A stretch of DNA of 64,000 nucleotides from JAWKWH01 sp965204295 (GCA_965204295.1 OZ241973.1:2666001-2730000); one strand, 5' to 3'; positions 26,866-36,578 are shown, counted from the stretch's first letter. Notes: a model not told the origin generated them from the sequence alone. Numbers and translations: made by a program.

Positions 26866-28266
26866 TCAGGCGAGGCCGGGCAGCCAGAGCACAATCCCGG
26901 GAAAGGCGACCAGCAGCGCGATCGTGACGGCGTCGGCGATGAAGAACGGGGTGACGCCCTTGAACACGTCCTGAACCGACAGATCGTCCCGGACCCCGGC
27001 GACAACGAAGCAGTTCAGCCCGATCGGCGGCGTGATCAGGCAGAATTCCGCCATTTTAACGACCAGAATGCCAAACCAGATCGCACACATCGGACCGGAC
27101 ATTCCAAAGACGCTGTCGGCGGCCGAGACCGACTCGCCGCCGTTCAACGCCATGACCGCCGGATAGACCACGGGCAACGTCAGGAGCAACATGCCGATGG
27201 CGTCCATGAACATGCCCAGCACCGCATATGCGAGAAGAATGCAGATCAGGATCAGCATGGGCGACATCGCAAGCGACGCGATCCAGTCCGAGAACGCCCC
27301 GGGCAGATCGGCGAAGCCAAGAAAGCGGACATAGATCAGCACGCCCCAGATGATGGTGAAAATCATCACGCTCAGCCTGGCGGTTTCCAACAACGCGTCC
27401 TTGAGCCGGTTCCAGCGCATCCCGCGATAAAGGGCGACCAGAAAGACGACGAAGGCTCCGATCGCGCCGCCCTCGGCGGGCGTGCCCCAGGCGTCGCCGC
27501 CGAAGGGATTGTAGACGAAGCAGATAATCGTGACGACGACAAAGACGATGGGCAGCGCGGGCGGAAGGGAAACCAGCCGTTCGCGCCAGGTGAACCCGCC
27601 CACCGGCGGGCCGAAGCCTTCGATCGTCAGCGCCATGCCCACGATCAACAGCCCATAGATCAGGGCCGAGAAGGCGCCGGGGATGAAACCCGCGAGCAGG
27701 AGCCTGCCGACGTCCTGTTCGACGATGATCGCATAGATCACGAGGATGGCCGACGGCGGAATCAGCGAGGCCAGCGTGCCGCCCGCGGCCACGACGCCCG
27801 CCGCGAACCGCTTGTCGTATCCGATCCTGAGCATTTCGGGGATGGCGATCCGGGCAAAGACCGCGGATGTCGCGACGGACGCTCCGGACACCGCGGCGAA
27901 GCCGGCGGTCGCGAACACCGTCGAGACGGCGAGACCGCCCGGCGCCCATGCGATCCAGCGCTTGGCGGCTTCGAACAGCGCCTTGGTCAGCCCGGCGTAA
28001 TAGGCGAGATATCCGATCAGGATGAAGGTCGGGATCAGGCTGAGCGCCTGGCTCGAGACTTTCGAGTGGGGCACCTGACCCGCGGTCTTGACCGCCACGC
28101 CCAGGGCCCAGCCGAGATCGTCAAACCCGTAGTCTTTCCTGGCCCAGAATATCCAGACAAGGCCGACGAGCCCGGCGAGCGCCGCCGCGAAAGCCACCCG
28201 CATCCCCGAAACCACCAGTATCAGCAATCCGCCGGTGACCCATAGTCCGATCTTGAGCGGCTCCAT
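26866..28266 (-). CDS. dctM: TRAP transporter large permease subunit
   Basis: 466 aa with about 12 hydrophobic helices, the DctM-type membrane subunit of a sodium-driven TRAP uptake system. Typical features are GASVATSAVFARIAIPEM, GTLASLIPPSAILVIYAI and a C-terminal ITPPIGLNCFVV motif. The ATG overlaps the dctQ stop by one base (TGATG). The last 55 bases are duplicated at 25085-25147. Substrate unknown, probably an organic acid. Confidence 0.93.
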   Translation of the reverse strand: MEPLKIGLWVTGGLLILVVSGMRVAFAAALAGLVGLVWIFWARKDYGFDDLGWALGVAVKTAGQVPHSKVSSQALSLIPTFILIGYLAYYAGLTKALFEAAKRWIAWAPGGLAVSTVFATAGFAAVSGASVATSAVFARIAIPEMLRIGYDKRFAAGVVAAGGTLASLIPPSAILVIYAIIVEQDVGRLLLAGFIPGAFSALIYGLLIVGMALTIEGFGPPVGGFTWRERLVSLPPALPIVFVVVTIICFVYNPFGGDAWGTPAEGGAIGAFVVFLVALYRGMRWNRLKDALLETARLSVMIFTIIWGVLIYVRFLGFADLPGAFSDWIASLAMSPMLILICILLAYAVLGMFMDAIGMLLLTLPVVYPAVMALNGGESVSAADSVFGMSGPMCAIWFGILVVKMAEFCLITPPIGLNCFVVAGVRDDLSVQDVFKGVTPFFIADAVTIALLVAFPGIVLWLPGLA

Positions 28267-28889
28267 CAGTTCTCATCCTTCAACCGGTCGGCCTCCATCG
28301 CGGCCTGCCCGGCCGCGTCCGCGATCAGCGGCGCCGCGACGAGCCGGCCGGTCGCGATCGCGCGCCCATAGGCCCACACCTGCAGGGAGAGGCGCAGACA
28401 CAGGACCGAAAAAGCGACAGGCGCCAGGAGCTTGGCGGGCCAGAGCGGCAGGGCGATGTCCATCGAACTGTCGCGGCTCCACAACGGAGCGGCGAAATCG
28501 AAGCTGCGCAGGAAATGGGCCCAGGCGCCCCATACAAGCAGCGCCATCAGCGCCAGAACGGCCAGGGCGGCGATCAGTTCGACCGCATAAAGCGCGCGAC
28601 CGCGCAGCCGGCCCACCAGAATATCCATGCGGATATGCCCGCCTTCGCGCATCACGAACGCGACCCCCATGAAGGCGATGAGCGGCATCGCCTGCTCGAT
28701 CCAATCGACATAGCCGGGCAGCGGCGCGTTGGCGAAATTGCGTCCGCCGACCGAGACGACGGCCAGGATCATGAGCGCGAAAACCGCCACGCCGCCCGAC
28801 AGCGCCAGAAAGCGCTCCAGCCGCAACAGCATGCGGTCGAGTCTGCCGAGCGCGCTGTCGTCGGACAGCACCGTCGACGCCGTGGCCAT
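28266..28889 (-). CDS. dctQ: TRAP transporter small permease subunit
   Basis: 207 aa with four hydrophobic segments, in the DctQ position between the binding protein and DctM. The family hallmark G...R (VGGRNFANAPLPGYVDWIEQ) and the motif FVMREGGHIRMDIL are present. The start lies 70 bases after dctP on the same strand, so the three genes form an operon dctP-dctQ-dctM. Confidence 0.9.
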   Translation of the reverse strand: MATASTVLSDDSALGRLDRMLLRLERFLALSGGVAVFALMILAVVSVGGRNFANAPLPGYVDWIEQAMPLIAFMGVAFVMREGGHIRMDILVGRLRGRALYAVELIAALAVLALMALLVWGAWAHFLRSFDFAAPLWSRDSSMDIALPLWPAKLLAPVAFSVLCLRLSLQVWAYGRAIATGRLVAAPLIADAAGQAAMEADRLKDEN

Positions 28890-28959
28890 GGCTCCCCCCG
28901 CGGTCGAAAACGCGAAACGCCCCGCGACGCCGCGCGGGGGCGCTTCTTTCCGGAACGGC

Positions 28960-29970
28960 TTACATGCCTTTGGCGATCATGCCGGTCACGAGGTCGTAGA
29001 GCTCCTGCGCGGGCAGGCCCGCGGCGGCGTTGCGTTCGATCCATTCGGCGGCGGCCGGGGCCGCGGCCGCTTCCTTGAACGCCGCGATCTCCTCGTCGGA
29101 GAAGGTCACCCGCTCGATCCCGCGCTCTTCCAGAGCCGGGCCCCAGGCGTCCATGGTCGCGCCGTTGTAATGGTCCACGTAGTGGTGCAGCGCTTCATCG
29201 ACGGACGACAGCAGGGCGTCGCGCTCGTCGTCGGAGAGCGCCGCCAGCGCATCGGAATTCACCACAACCGGGCAGTTCACGGTGCCGGGGTTGAGGTTCG
29301 TGGTCCACCAGGCGCCGTTTTCGACGGTGCCGAAGGACATATGGGCATGCGGCGCGAAACTGACCGCTTTCACCACGCCGGAGTCCATCGACTGGCGCAC
29401 TTCGGTGGCCGTCATCGACGTCGGCACGGCGCCCACGGCCTTCATCGCCTTGCCGATGCCGCCGGTGGCGCGCACGCTGAGACCCTCGAAATCGGCGAGC
29501 GTCGAAGGCGCCTCGCCCACACCGACGATGTTGTATTGCGGCAAGGGCGAGGGCATCAGAAGGGTCGCGTTCCAGCGGGCGAGATCGGCCACGGTCGCGG
29601 GGTGGGCGTAGACGGCCTTCGACAGTTCGATCTCCTGCTCCAGCGAGGTCACGCCGAGGAACGGCAGTTCCAGCACGGTGATCGAAGGGTTCTTGTCGCG
29701 GTGATAGCCGGCGCAGAACTGCGCCATCTCGAAAGCGCCGATCGAAATCCCGTCGAGGTTTTCGCGGTTTTTCGAAAGGCCGCCATAGCTGATGTTCAGC
29801 GTAAACCCGCCGCCGGTCTTTTCGCCGACAAGTTCGGCGAGCTTCTCCACATGTTCGGTGAATGCGCGACGCTTGCCCCAAAGGGACACGTTCCATTCGG
29901 TCGCCATCGCCTCGCCGGCGAAAGCGACGGCGACGGTTGCGACGGCTACACGGCTCAGATGCCTGTTCAT
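28960..29970 (-). CDS. dctP: TRAP transporter periplasmic solute-binding protein
   Basis: 336 aa with a signal peptide (MNRHLSRVAVATVAVAFAGE, cleavage near AMA-TEW). The DctP-family ligand-binding Arg segment is visible in GLSVRATGGIGKAMKAVG. The protein binds the substrate in the periplasm and hands it to DctQM. It is first in the operon, and its promoter must lie in 29971-30170. The substrate cannot be deduced. Confidence 0.92.
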   Translation of the reverse strand: MNRHLSRVAVATVAVAFAGEAMATEWNVSLWGKRRAFTEHVEKLAELVGEKTGGGFTLNISYGGLSKNRENLDGISIGAFEMAQFCAGYHRDKNPSITVLELPFLGVTSLEQEIELSKAVYAHPATVADLARWNATLLMPSPLPQYNIVGVGEAPSTLADFEGLSVRATGGIGKAMKAVGAVPTSMTATEVRQSMDSGVVKAVSFAPHAHMSFGTVENGAWWTTNLNPGTVNCPVVVNSDALAALSDDERDALLSSVDEALHHYVDHYNGATMDAWGPALEERGIERVTFSDEEIAAFKEAAAAPAAAEWIERNAAAGLPAQELYDLVTGMIAKGM

Positions 29971-30174
29971 CGATAATTTCCTCTCAAGACAATGACGGGC
30001 GCATCAAACAACATCCGGGCCAAAGAGTCGAGTTCTCCGCCCGGTATCGAACCCGGCGTCGAAAAACCGTCTCAAAAGGACGAATCGCGCCCGGGCCTTC
30101 GGGAGATCCCGCGATTCGGGGTTCGCCCGAAACGCCTTGAACCGCCCGCCCGTCCGCCATCCGGGGCGCGTCGG

Positions 30175-31602
30175 TCACGCATCGCCGTCCGGGGCTTCAA
30201 GTCGGGACGGTTCGTCGTCGGCGCCCTCGAAATCGACGCCGATGGACTTGCCGGTTTTCGCCCCGAGAGCCTTCAACGATTCGACCTGCGACAAAACATT
30301 GCCGCGACCGCGCGACAATTGTCCGAACGCGCCGTTGTATGCGTCCTGCGCCTGACCGAGACGCTTGCCGACGTTCTCCATATTGTCGACGAAACCGACC
30401 ACCTTGTCGTACAGCAGACCCGCGCGTTTGGCGATCGCCTCGGCGTTCCGGTTTCGTCGTTCGGCGGCCCAGACATGGGCGACCGTTTTCAGCGCCATCA
30501 TCAATGTCGTGGGCGTGACGATCGCCACGTTTTTTTCAAGGGCGAATTCCATGAGCCGACCGTCCTCGCGAAGCGCCTCCGAAAGAGCGCCTTCGATCGG
30601 AACGAACATCATCACGTAATCGACCGTCGAGTCTTCCGCGTTCTGATAGTCTTTCCCGGCCAACCCGTCGATATGGCCGCGAAGGGAGGCGACGTGCCTT
30701 TTTCGCGCGTGTACGGCCTCCTCGTCGGTTTCCGCGTTCACGGCGTCGGCGTAAGCTATCAATGAGACCTTGCTGTCCACGACCAGGGTTTTGCCGCCCG
30801 GTATGTTGATAACGACATCGGGGCGCAAGCGCTCGCCGTCATCGCCCGTTCTGTGCGCCTGCCTTTCGTATTCCTCGCCCGCGCGCAAACCCGATCGTTC
30901 GAGAATGCTCTCAAGGATCATTTCACCCCATGCGCCCTGTTTTTGCCGGTCCGACTTGAGCGCGCGGGTCAAGGCGACGGCTTCATGCGAAATGGCTTCC
31001 GAACGCCGGCTAAGATGGGCGATCTCCGCCTTGAGCGCGGCCCGGTCATCGACCGTGGCCTTGTAAACGGCCTTCAACTCCTTTTCAAAATGCCCGACAT
31101 GCTCTTTCAAAGGCGTGAGCGTGTGCCGCAGTTTTTCGATATTGGATTTTGAAAACTGCTCGCCCTGAAGCTTGAGCGCCTCGTTGGCGAGTTCCTTGAA
31201 CTTCGACTCCATATCCTCGCGTATCTTCGAGAGCATCGCGATTTTTTCTTCGGAGGCCGCGCGCTCGGCTTTCATCTCCGCTTCCAGGCGTGAGATCGTA
31301 TTGGAAAGCTTTTGCCGGTCCTCGGCCTCGCCATCCAGTCTGGCGCGCAATTTGGACAAATCGCCGTTCAAACGGTCGATTTCCTCCTTGCGCTCACCGG
31401 CCAAAGCCCCAAACGCGTCGGCGTTTTTCCACGCTTCTCTTAATTCGCCGTCTTTCTTTGCGCCCGCCGATTTCAGGTCCGCGACCTGGTTTCGCAGAGT
31501 CGCACCGTCACGCCCGGGTCTCCTGAACAATGCGACCAGCACGAAAAGTCCGAGAAGAGCGATCGCCGTCAAAATCAGCATGGATGGGTCGAGATCGTTC
31601 AT
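30175..31602 (-). CDS. rmuC: RmuC-family DNA recombination protein
   Basis: 475 aa. A single N-terminal membrane helix (about residues 5-25) is followed by a long coiled coil (30-190) and the RmuC nuclease-like domain with GAWGEMILESILERSGL, RPDVVINIPGGKTLVVDSKV and YVMMFVPIEGAL. Members limit inversions between short repeats and are predicted PD-(D/E)XK nucleases. The ATG at 31602 is preferred to the TTG six codons upstream. It is a single gene in the island, between the TRAP operon and the GHKL locus. Confidence 0.92.
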   Translation of the reverse strand: MNDLDPSMLILTAIALLGLFVLVALFRRPGRDGATLRNQVADLKSAGAKKDGELREAWKNADAFGALAGERKEEIDRLNGDLSKLRARLDGEAEDRQKLSNTISRLEAEMKAERAASEEKIAMLSKIREDMESKFKELANEALKLQGEQFSKSNIEKLRHTLTPLKEHVGHFEKELKAVYKATVDDRAALKAEIAHLSRRSEAISHEAVALTRALKSDRQKQGAWGEMILESILERSGLRAGEEYERQAHRTGDDGERLRPDVVINIPGGKTLVVDSKVSLIAYADAVNAETDEEAVHARKRHVASLRGHIDGLAGKDYQNAEDSTVDYVMMFVPIEGALSEALREDGRLMEFALEKNVAIVTPTTLMMALKTVAHVWAAERRNRNAEAIAKRAGLLYDKVVGFVDNMENVGKRLGQAQDAYNGAFGQLSRGRGNVLSQVESLKALGAKTGKSIGVDFEGADDEPSRLEAPDGDA

Positions 31603-31829
31603 AACCGGTCGTTTCCCCAATGCTCCGCAACCCGGCGCGTTTCGACGACGCCGCAGTTTCTCACTCTACGCCGCCCGCGCCCCGAACGCCAAGGGGCTTT
31701 TTCGTCCCATGGTCCTCATCGACGAGGGCAATCGCGCCTTCGCGACGTTCAATCGGATGCGGTCCGACCATCGTGGACATTCGCCTCGTCAATGGAAAAT
31801 CGCGTTCGCGGACGCGCTTGACCGTCGCG

Positions 31830-31876
31830 GAGGGCGGGCTGGCGCCGAAGGAAAAGGGCCGGCGGGGCCGGAGGCG
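31830..31876 (+). repeat. GC-rich 47-bp dispersed element, copy 2
   Basis: Partner of 11763-11809 with two mismatches. It begins exactly where the similarity of the adjacent restriction-enzyme fragment ends. Confidence 0.8.
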
Positions 31877-32022
31877 ATATGGGCGCCCTTATACTCGACA
31901 ACGAGCTGTCGGCCGTCCTCCATCCGAGCCACGAAATCCGGGTAGAACCTGCTCGTAGCGATGGGCAGACAGAACTTGCCGGTCTGGCGGGAAAGAGGAT
32001 TACGGAATATGCAATCTCTTGA
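31876..32022 (-). pseudogene. C-terminal fragment of a helicase-type restriction subunit
   Basis: Reads NPLSRQTGKFCLPIATSRFY, then PDFVARMEDGRQLVVEYKGA, a motif found in the C-terminal nuclease-like region of type III-like or DEAD-helicase restriction subunits (YPDFV...VVEYKG). No helicase motifs remain, and the fragment is cut at the GC-rich element. Confidence 0.6.
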
Positions 32023-32144
32023 TTTTGGAATGATCGGCGACCGGTTTGCCACCTGTGGCTACGCCTTCGTCCGCATCCAATTCTCGAAAAGGCTCCGAGC
32101 ATGAGAAACCGCCTCCGGAACGGGTATGTTGTCGGTGCAAAAAA

Positions 32145-34640
32145 CTATTCCACATCGTCTCCGACACTGGATTGGTCCACGATCTTGGGCAGATTCTCGG
32201 CAAGCGCCAGTACCGTGGACGCGGCGCCGCGCGCCGCCATTCGGCGGAAATCGTCTGCAAACTCGGCAACACCTTCGCTACCGCCGCCGTTCCCGTCTTG
32301 AAGGGAGCGGAGCGCGTGCTCGTACCCGAGCATAAGAATACGCATGCCGAGGATGTACTTCTTGGTCACGACCTCGAGAGCCACGTCACCGCGTTGCTGG
32401 AGACGGTATTTCAGGTGATAGGCGTTATCGTAGTTGACCTTGTAGACCGCGCCTTCCTCGCCTAGGTCTTCGATCACGCCGCCGTCATGCTCGTTGAAGT
32501 CGGCGGGCCAGCGCTCGACGTTGTATTCGTCAACGTCCCTGCCATCCTTGGTGAGCAGAATACACTTCGGCAATCCGAGCGTCGGAGCGATTTCGCCCTT
32601 GCCCTTATCCGTCTTCCCTTTACCGGACTTTTGCTTGTTCTTTTTCTTATTTGTCCGGGTCGGCGGCGGGGTGTGTTTTTCCGCCACACGCAGAACCAAT
32701 TCCTCGCTTTGCACGATCTCAGCCATCGCTTCGTCCTTGAGGCCGATTTTGAATGTAAATATATCTCCAACCGCCAGAACTTCTTCTCGCGGCTCGAAAT
32801 AAATCGTCAACCTTCCGTCGTGCAGTTGCTCCCGAATCCCAAACATGGCCCGTGCCTTGTCGTCGATGATGACCTGGCCGGGATTGTCGGCGCGGTTCAA
32901 GTAGCCGTTCTCGGCGTCGGTGCGTGCGCCAACAGGACGCGTGCGATTGATCGGCACTTCCAAGCCGCCCTTCTTAAAGCGCTCTTCCAGACGCACGAAG
33001 GTAGGGCTGTATTTGCCTTCGTCCCACTCGCCTCCGCCGGTCTCGGAGCCGACTTCGCCGCCGCCCGAAGCGGGAAAGCGAATCGTCGGATCACGCCGGG
33101 ACAAGAGTTCCGCAAGGTTGCGGTCGGAATCGACCAGCTTTTGGAAAAGCTCATTGCTCTCGGCCTTGGAGGCGCGCTCCAATTCTTGTCGAGCGATTTT
33201 CTTTTGGAGTTCCTGCAACGCCGTCGATTCCTTAATCGCGGTCGTCACCCTGTCCAGGTAGCGCTCGCCGACGATGGTTTTGCTGATATGCTCCCGGTCG
33301 CCCTTCCACACTTCGTTGTGTGCGGAAAACGTCAAATTGCTGGCGTCAACCACGATCACCGCACGGTCTTTGAGCGCGGGGAAGCCGCACCGGGAGAGGT
33401 AGCCGCGCGATTGCTTGTGTTGCACCTGGCCGTTGACGGTGTGGAAAACGCGATTGATGTTCTGGCTCAACCAACCTGGAATCTCTCGCTTGAGCGGAAT
33501 GGCGCTCACCGAAACCTTGCCTATATCCGGGTCTTTGATGATGCCGACGAAGATTTTCCTCTCGCCCGCCGCTGCAACTTCTTTGTCTTCGTCTTCGAGA
33601 CCGTCTTCCTTATGGGAGCGCAGGAGCAAAAACTCCATCCCGTAAAAAGGGCGCGGGTCCACACCCTCCGCGCGGTCTCCGCCGCGTTTCTGAGCGGCCT
33701 CGCGGGCCTTCCCGGTCTTGGGCAACTGACGGAAGTCCAGAAGCCGGAACGGCAGGATAGTCTCGACCAGATTTTCGTTCAGAGTATCGCGTGCACCCCT
33801 GAAGCTAAGGAACTTGGAGCCGACCTGATAATCGAAAAGTTTCACCACCGTACCGGTCTTGAGCATCACGCCATCGTAGCGCTGGCCGGTCATGGTGTGG
33901 AACGGATACAGGTAGTCGCTATCGAAGGAAGGAATCTCCGTTTTCCCCGGAATGAAATACTCGGCCACCGGCATGCTGTCGCTGTCATACGGACGGCGAC
34001 GCATGAGTGTCCAGGACCAACCATCCTTGCCGTCGTAGCGGCGCGAGAGGATCAGCTTGAACCAGCGTCGCCCGCAATACCGCAGCACCCCGGACGACCC
34101 CATGTTGTACTTACCCTGAACGAAAGGAATGCTCTTCTTATTCCCGGCGCTAAGGGACAAGAAGGTGTCCTCGAAGTCTTCCCCCCGCTGCCCTTCGCCA
34201 TTGTCGACGAAGGTATAGCACGGCAACCCTTCCTTCTTGGACTTGGCGCCGGTGATTCCGATAACAAGGTTTTTCTGGGCAAATTCCCGCAACCACAAGT
34301 CTTTCGGGTCAAGGTTGACCAGCTTACCGCCGCGCAGATTCTTCACCAGAACGTCCACGGCCTCATACATGGTCTTCGGCGCGTCTGTGCCCTTGGGGTC
34401 GATACCCTTCTGAAACGCATGCTTCATCAGCACCGCGTCCACCATGTTGGTCATAAGCTCGGTGAGTGCCTTGCCGCCGTCGGACGCCTGGTTGGACGTC
34501 ACGTTGAAATTGGTATCGCGCTTATCGAGCGGCTGCCAATTGTTACGGTTCCCCATTTCCGGGACGGACTCGATGATTTTCTGTACCTCCGCCTCGGATT
34601 CCGCCGCAAGTAGGCTCAAGCAAACGTCTTTTGCGTCCAT
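32145..34640 (-). CDS. GHKL (Hsp90/MutL/MORC-like) ATPase
   Basis: 831 aa. The N-terminal Bergerat fold is complete: N-box ELMTNMVDAV (Glu61, Asn65, Asp68), G1 box VDNGEGQ (146-150) and G2 box GKYNMGSSGV (176-184). A long middle region follows with a Lys-rich linker near residue 665 (TNKKKNKQKSGKG). MutL/MORC-like GHKL ATPases are known from some bacterial restriction-modification operons that also carry Dcm-type methylases and Vsr-like nucleases, the same gene types found next door. It is transcribed away from the dcm gene, with a 76-aa gene upstream on the same strand. Role inferred: ATP-dependent clamp or motor in defence. Confidence 0.82.
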   Translation of the reverse strand: MDAKDVCLSLLAAESEAEVQKIIESVPEMGNRNNWQPLDKRDTNFNVTSNQASDGGKALTELMTNMVDAVLMKHAFQKGIDPKGTDAPKTMYEAVDVLVKNLRGGKLVNLDPKDLWLREFAQKNLVIGITGAKSKKEGLPCYTFVDNGEGQRGEDFEDTFLSLSAGNKKSIPFVQGKYNMGSSGVLRYCGRRWFKLILSRRYDGKDGWSWTLMRRRPYDSDSMPVAEYFIPGKTEIPSFDSDYLYPFHTMTGQRYDGVMLKTGTVVKLFDYQVGSKFLSFRGARDTLNENLVETILPFRLLDFRQLPKTGKAREAAQKRGGDRAEGVDPRPFYGMEFLLLRSHKEDGLEDEDKEVAAAGERKIFVGIIKDPDIGKVSVSAIPLKREIPGWLSQNINRVFHTVNGQVQHKQSRGYLSRCGFPALKDRAVIVVDASNLTFSAHNEVWKGDREHISKTIVGERYLDRVTTAIKESTALQELQKKIARQELERASKAESNELFQKLVDSDRNLAELLSRRDPTIRFPASGGGEVGSETGGGEWDEGKYSPTFVRLEERFKKGGLEVPINRTRPVGARTDAENGYLNRADNPGQVIIDDKARAMFGIREQLHDGRLTIYFEPREEVLAVGDIFTFKIGLKDEAMAEIVQSEELVLRVAEKHTPPPTRTNKKKNKQKSGKGKTDKGKGEIAPTLGLPKCILLTKDGRDVDEYNVERWPADFNEHDGGVIEDLGEEGAVYKVNYDNAYHLKYRLQQRGDVALEVVTKKYILGMRILMLGYEHALRSLQDGNGGGSEGVAEFADDFRRMAARGAASTVLALAENLPKIVDQSSVGDDVE

Positions 34641-34664
34641 TCGAAATTCCCATAATCTAAGTGT

Positions 34665-34895
34665 TTAGTCGAGCGTAAACATGCCCTTCCCGTCCGGCCT
34701 AGATGCCATATCGAAGCGCTTGTTACAGGCGTTTAACTCCCCTTGGAGGGCCTTGAAAATCTTCGCTACATCCTCGTCCGTGTAGTCGTAATTGGATTTA
34801 TTAGAGAGATTTCCGATTAAATTTATGGCATTGATCGCCCTGTTGACACGCTTGATGGCCAGCCTGACGAATTTTTCACGATCTTCGGAGCGCAT
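34665..34895 (-). CDS. Small unknown protein upstream of the GHKL ATPase
   Basis: 76 aa, MRSEDREKFVRLAIKRVNRA onward, rich in helices and containing IGNLSNKSNYDYTDEDV. The ATG at 34895 is chosen because GGAGA sits 6 bases upstream. The frame is open further upstream without support. It ends 24 bases before the ATPase start, so the two form an operon. The composition looks like a conserved small protein, but I cannot assign a function. Confidence 0.65.
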   Translation of the reverse strand: MRSEDREKFVRLAIKRVNRAINAINLIGNLSNKSNYDYTDEDVAKIFKALQGELNACNKRFDMASRPDGKGMFTLD

Positions 34896-35090
34896 ATTCA
34901 TTCTCCATCGGCTATGATCCCGTAGATATGAAAAATATACGCGTATACAACACCCGTCAAGTCCCATTTTCTTGATTCCATTTTGAGTTACAAAGACGCA
35001 TGCAAAAGGCGCTATAGCAGTATTGCCGGCGCGTAGATTTCGATTTTCGACAGGTTTCCGCCTAACTATCTGACTCAAAAAAGAATCCCC

Positions 35091-35118
35091 TTGATTCGGG
35101 ATTCGCCTTAAGTATAAT
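35091..35118 (+). promoter_or_regulatory. Sigma-70-like promoter for the HTH-dcm operon
   Basis: TTGATT at 35091-35096 and TATAAT at 35113-35118, separated by 16 bases. A CGGAGGA ribosome-binding site lies before the ATG at 35145. The 250-base divergent region also serves the GHKL operon on the other strand, and the HTH protein encoded directly downstream is a natural candidate to act here. Confidence 0.65.
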
Positions 35119-35144
35119 CAAATATATTCATCGGAGGATTCGGC

Positions 35145-35348
35145 ATGCCCGAACGTCTCGGCGAAAAAGTTTATTATCGGACGAACGAAGCGGCGGAAGC
35201 CGTGGGCGTTTCACGCCAAACTCTCTTGCGCTGGTTCCGTGAAAAGCGTGTTGGGGACGTTAGGCGCGATCGTAACGGCTGGCGTCTGTTTACCGAAGGG
35301 GACATTGCGCGCCTCAAGGAATGGGCAACGGTGGACAGGGCCGGTTAG
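35145..35348 (+). CDS. Small MerR/excisionase-type HTH protein
   Basis: 67 aa. Residues 11-55 form a winged helix-turn-helix of the MerR/Xis type (YYRTNEAAEAVGVSRQTLLR, then WFREKRVGDVRRDRNGWRLF). Good ribosome-binding site. Its stop abuts the ATG of the cytosine methyltransferase, so it is co-transcribed and probably controls methylase expression, much like the C proteins of other restriction-modification systems but of a different fold family. Confidence 0.82.
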   Translation: MPERLGEKVYYRTNEAAEAVGVSRQTLLRWFREKRVGDVRRDRNGWRLFTEGDIARLKEWATVDRAG

Positions 35349-36578
35349 ATGGCGCGGGAAAAGATGAGCAAAGGGGTTTCAAGCAGGCCCTCGTTTCTGG
35401 CGGTTGATTTCTTCTGCGGCGCCGGCGGCACGACGCGCGGCCTGATTGACGCCGGCGGCTACGTGATCGCCGGTATCGACAAGGATGCACGCTGCAAGCG
35501 CACCTTCGTCGAGAACAACGCCAACACCGCTATAGATTATTGTCTGCCATATTTCCTTGAGCGGGACATTTTCCCTGCCACCGGGGATTACCCCGAAGGC
35601 CAGCAAGACGGCCTGTTCGCGGACCTTGAAGACCTCATCCCATTTTATCGTTCCCAAGCCAAGGGCGCGCCGCTTCTGTTCGCCATCTGCGCTCCATGTC
35701 AGCCCTTCACCAAGCTCTCCAAAAAAGAGCTTACAAAGGAACGTAAGGAAGGCCGCAAGCGTGATCGCAACCTGTTGTCCGAGGCCGCCAAATTCGTGAA
35801 GCAATTTCAACCGGAGTTCGTCCTGTCCGAGAACGTACCGGGTATTAAGGAATCTCGCTACGGCGGCGTCTGGGACGAATTCCGCACCACGTTGGAAAAA
35901 CTCGATTACGTCACCGGTTCCAAGGTGGTTTGCACTTCGAAGTTCGGTATTCCCCAATACCGCAAACGGTCCATCCTCATGGCCGTGCGCAAAGACATGG
36001 TGCGCGGGGAGCGTCTGGCCGGCATGATGGGAAACGAGCTTCTGGTGCCGGATGCCGACCCGGATACCCTGTCGGTCTCCGTGCGCGAAGCCATCAGTCA
36101 CCTGCCTGCCATCGAATCGGGAGAAACTCATCAGGAGATACCGAACCACCGGGCGCGGACCTTGAGCGACCTGAATCTCAAGCGCCTGTCCTGCGCCAGG
36201 CCGGGTGAGTCCAACGCCTACATGGAACAAACAAAATTCGGCGATCTGTCGCTCAACTGTCACCGCAAGGTCAATAAGCGGCTCCGGACGCGCTGCTTTT
36301 CCGATGTTTATACACGGATGCACCCGGATAGACCGTCGCCGACCATCACCACCAAATGCCACAGCATTTCCAACGGGCGATTCGGGCATTTCGACGAGGC
36401 GCAGTTGCGCGGTATCTCGCTCCGTGAGGCGGCAATCCTCCAGTCTTTCCCGGACGATTACATGTTCTATCCCATCGACCGGATCGGACCTATCGCGCGG
36501 ATGATCGGCAACGCCGTCCCGCCGAAATTGGCATCATTCTTTGCCAAGTACCTGACAAACTCGATCCGTGCCGGCTAA
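35349..36578 (+). CDS. dcm: C5-cytosine DNA methyltransferase
   Basis: 409 aa. Motif I DFFCGAGGTTRGL (20-32), catalytic motif IV PCQPF with Cys117, motif VI ENV (161-163), motif VIII QYRKR (203-207) and C-terminal motifs IX-X (GNAVPPKLA) are all present, so it is a complete 5-methylcytosine enzyme. The target-recognition region lies at about 215-330. The 3' end overlaps the convergent vsr gene by 4 bases. Target sequence unknown. Confidence 0.95.
   Translation: MAREKMSKGVSSRPSFLAVDFFCGAGGTTRGLIDAGGYVIAGIDKDARCKRTFVENNANTAIDYCLPYFLERDIFPATGDYPEGQQDGLFADLEDLIPFYRSQAKGAPLLFAICAPCQPFTKLSKKELTKERKEGRKRDRNLLSEAAKFVKQFQPEFVLSENVPGIKESRYGGVWDEFRTTLEKLDYVTGSKVVCTSKFGIPQYRKRSILMAVRKDMVRGERLAGMMGNELLVPDADPDTLSVSVREAISHLPAIESGETHQEIPNHRARTLSDLNLKRLSCARPGESNAYMEQTKFGDLSLNCHRKVNKRLRTRCFSDVYTRMHPDRPSPTITTKCHSISNGRFGHFDEAQLRGISLREAAILQSFPDDYMFYPIDRIGPIARMIGNAVPPKLASFFAKYLTNSIRAG

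Larger units (their letters stand above)
31603..32144. other. Debris between rmuC and the GHKL gene
   Basis: 542 bases without an intact gene. It holds the second copy of the GC-rich 47-bp element (31830-31876) and a helicase/restriction C-terminal fragment (31876-32022, minus). The sequence at 31621-31829 is not recognised. Confidence 0.65.

Noticed and set aside
26836..28245. 469-codon plus-strand frame opposite dctM
   Set aside because: Low-complexity Arg/Asp/His translation, typical of an antisense shadow.
32487..34613. 708-codon plus-strand frame opposite the GHKL ATPase
   Set aside because: Shadow frame; the Bergerat-fold boxes are on the minus strand.
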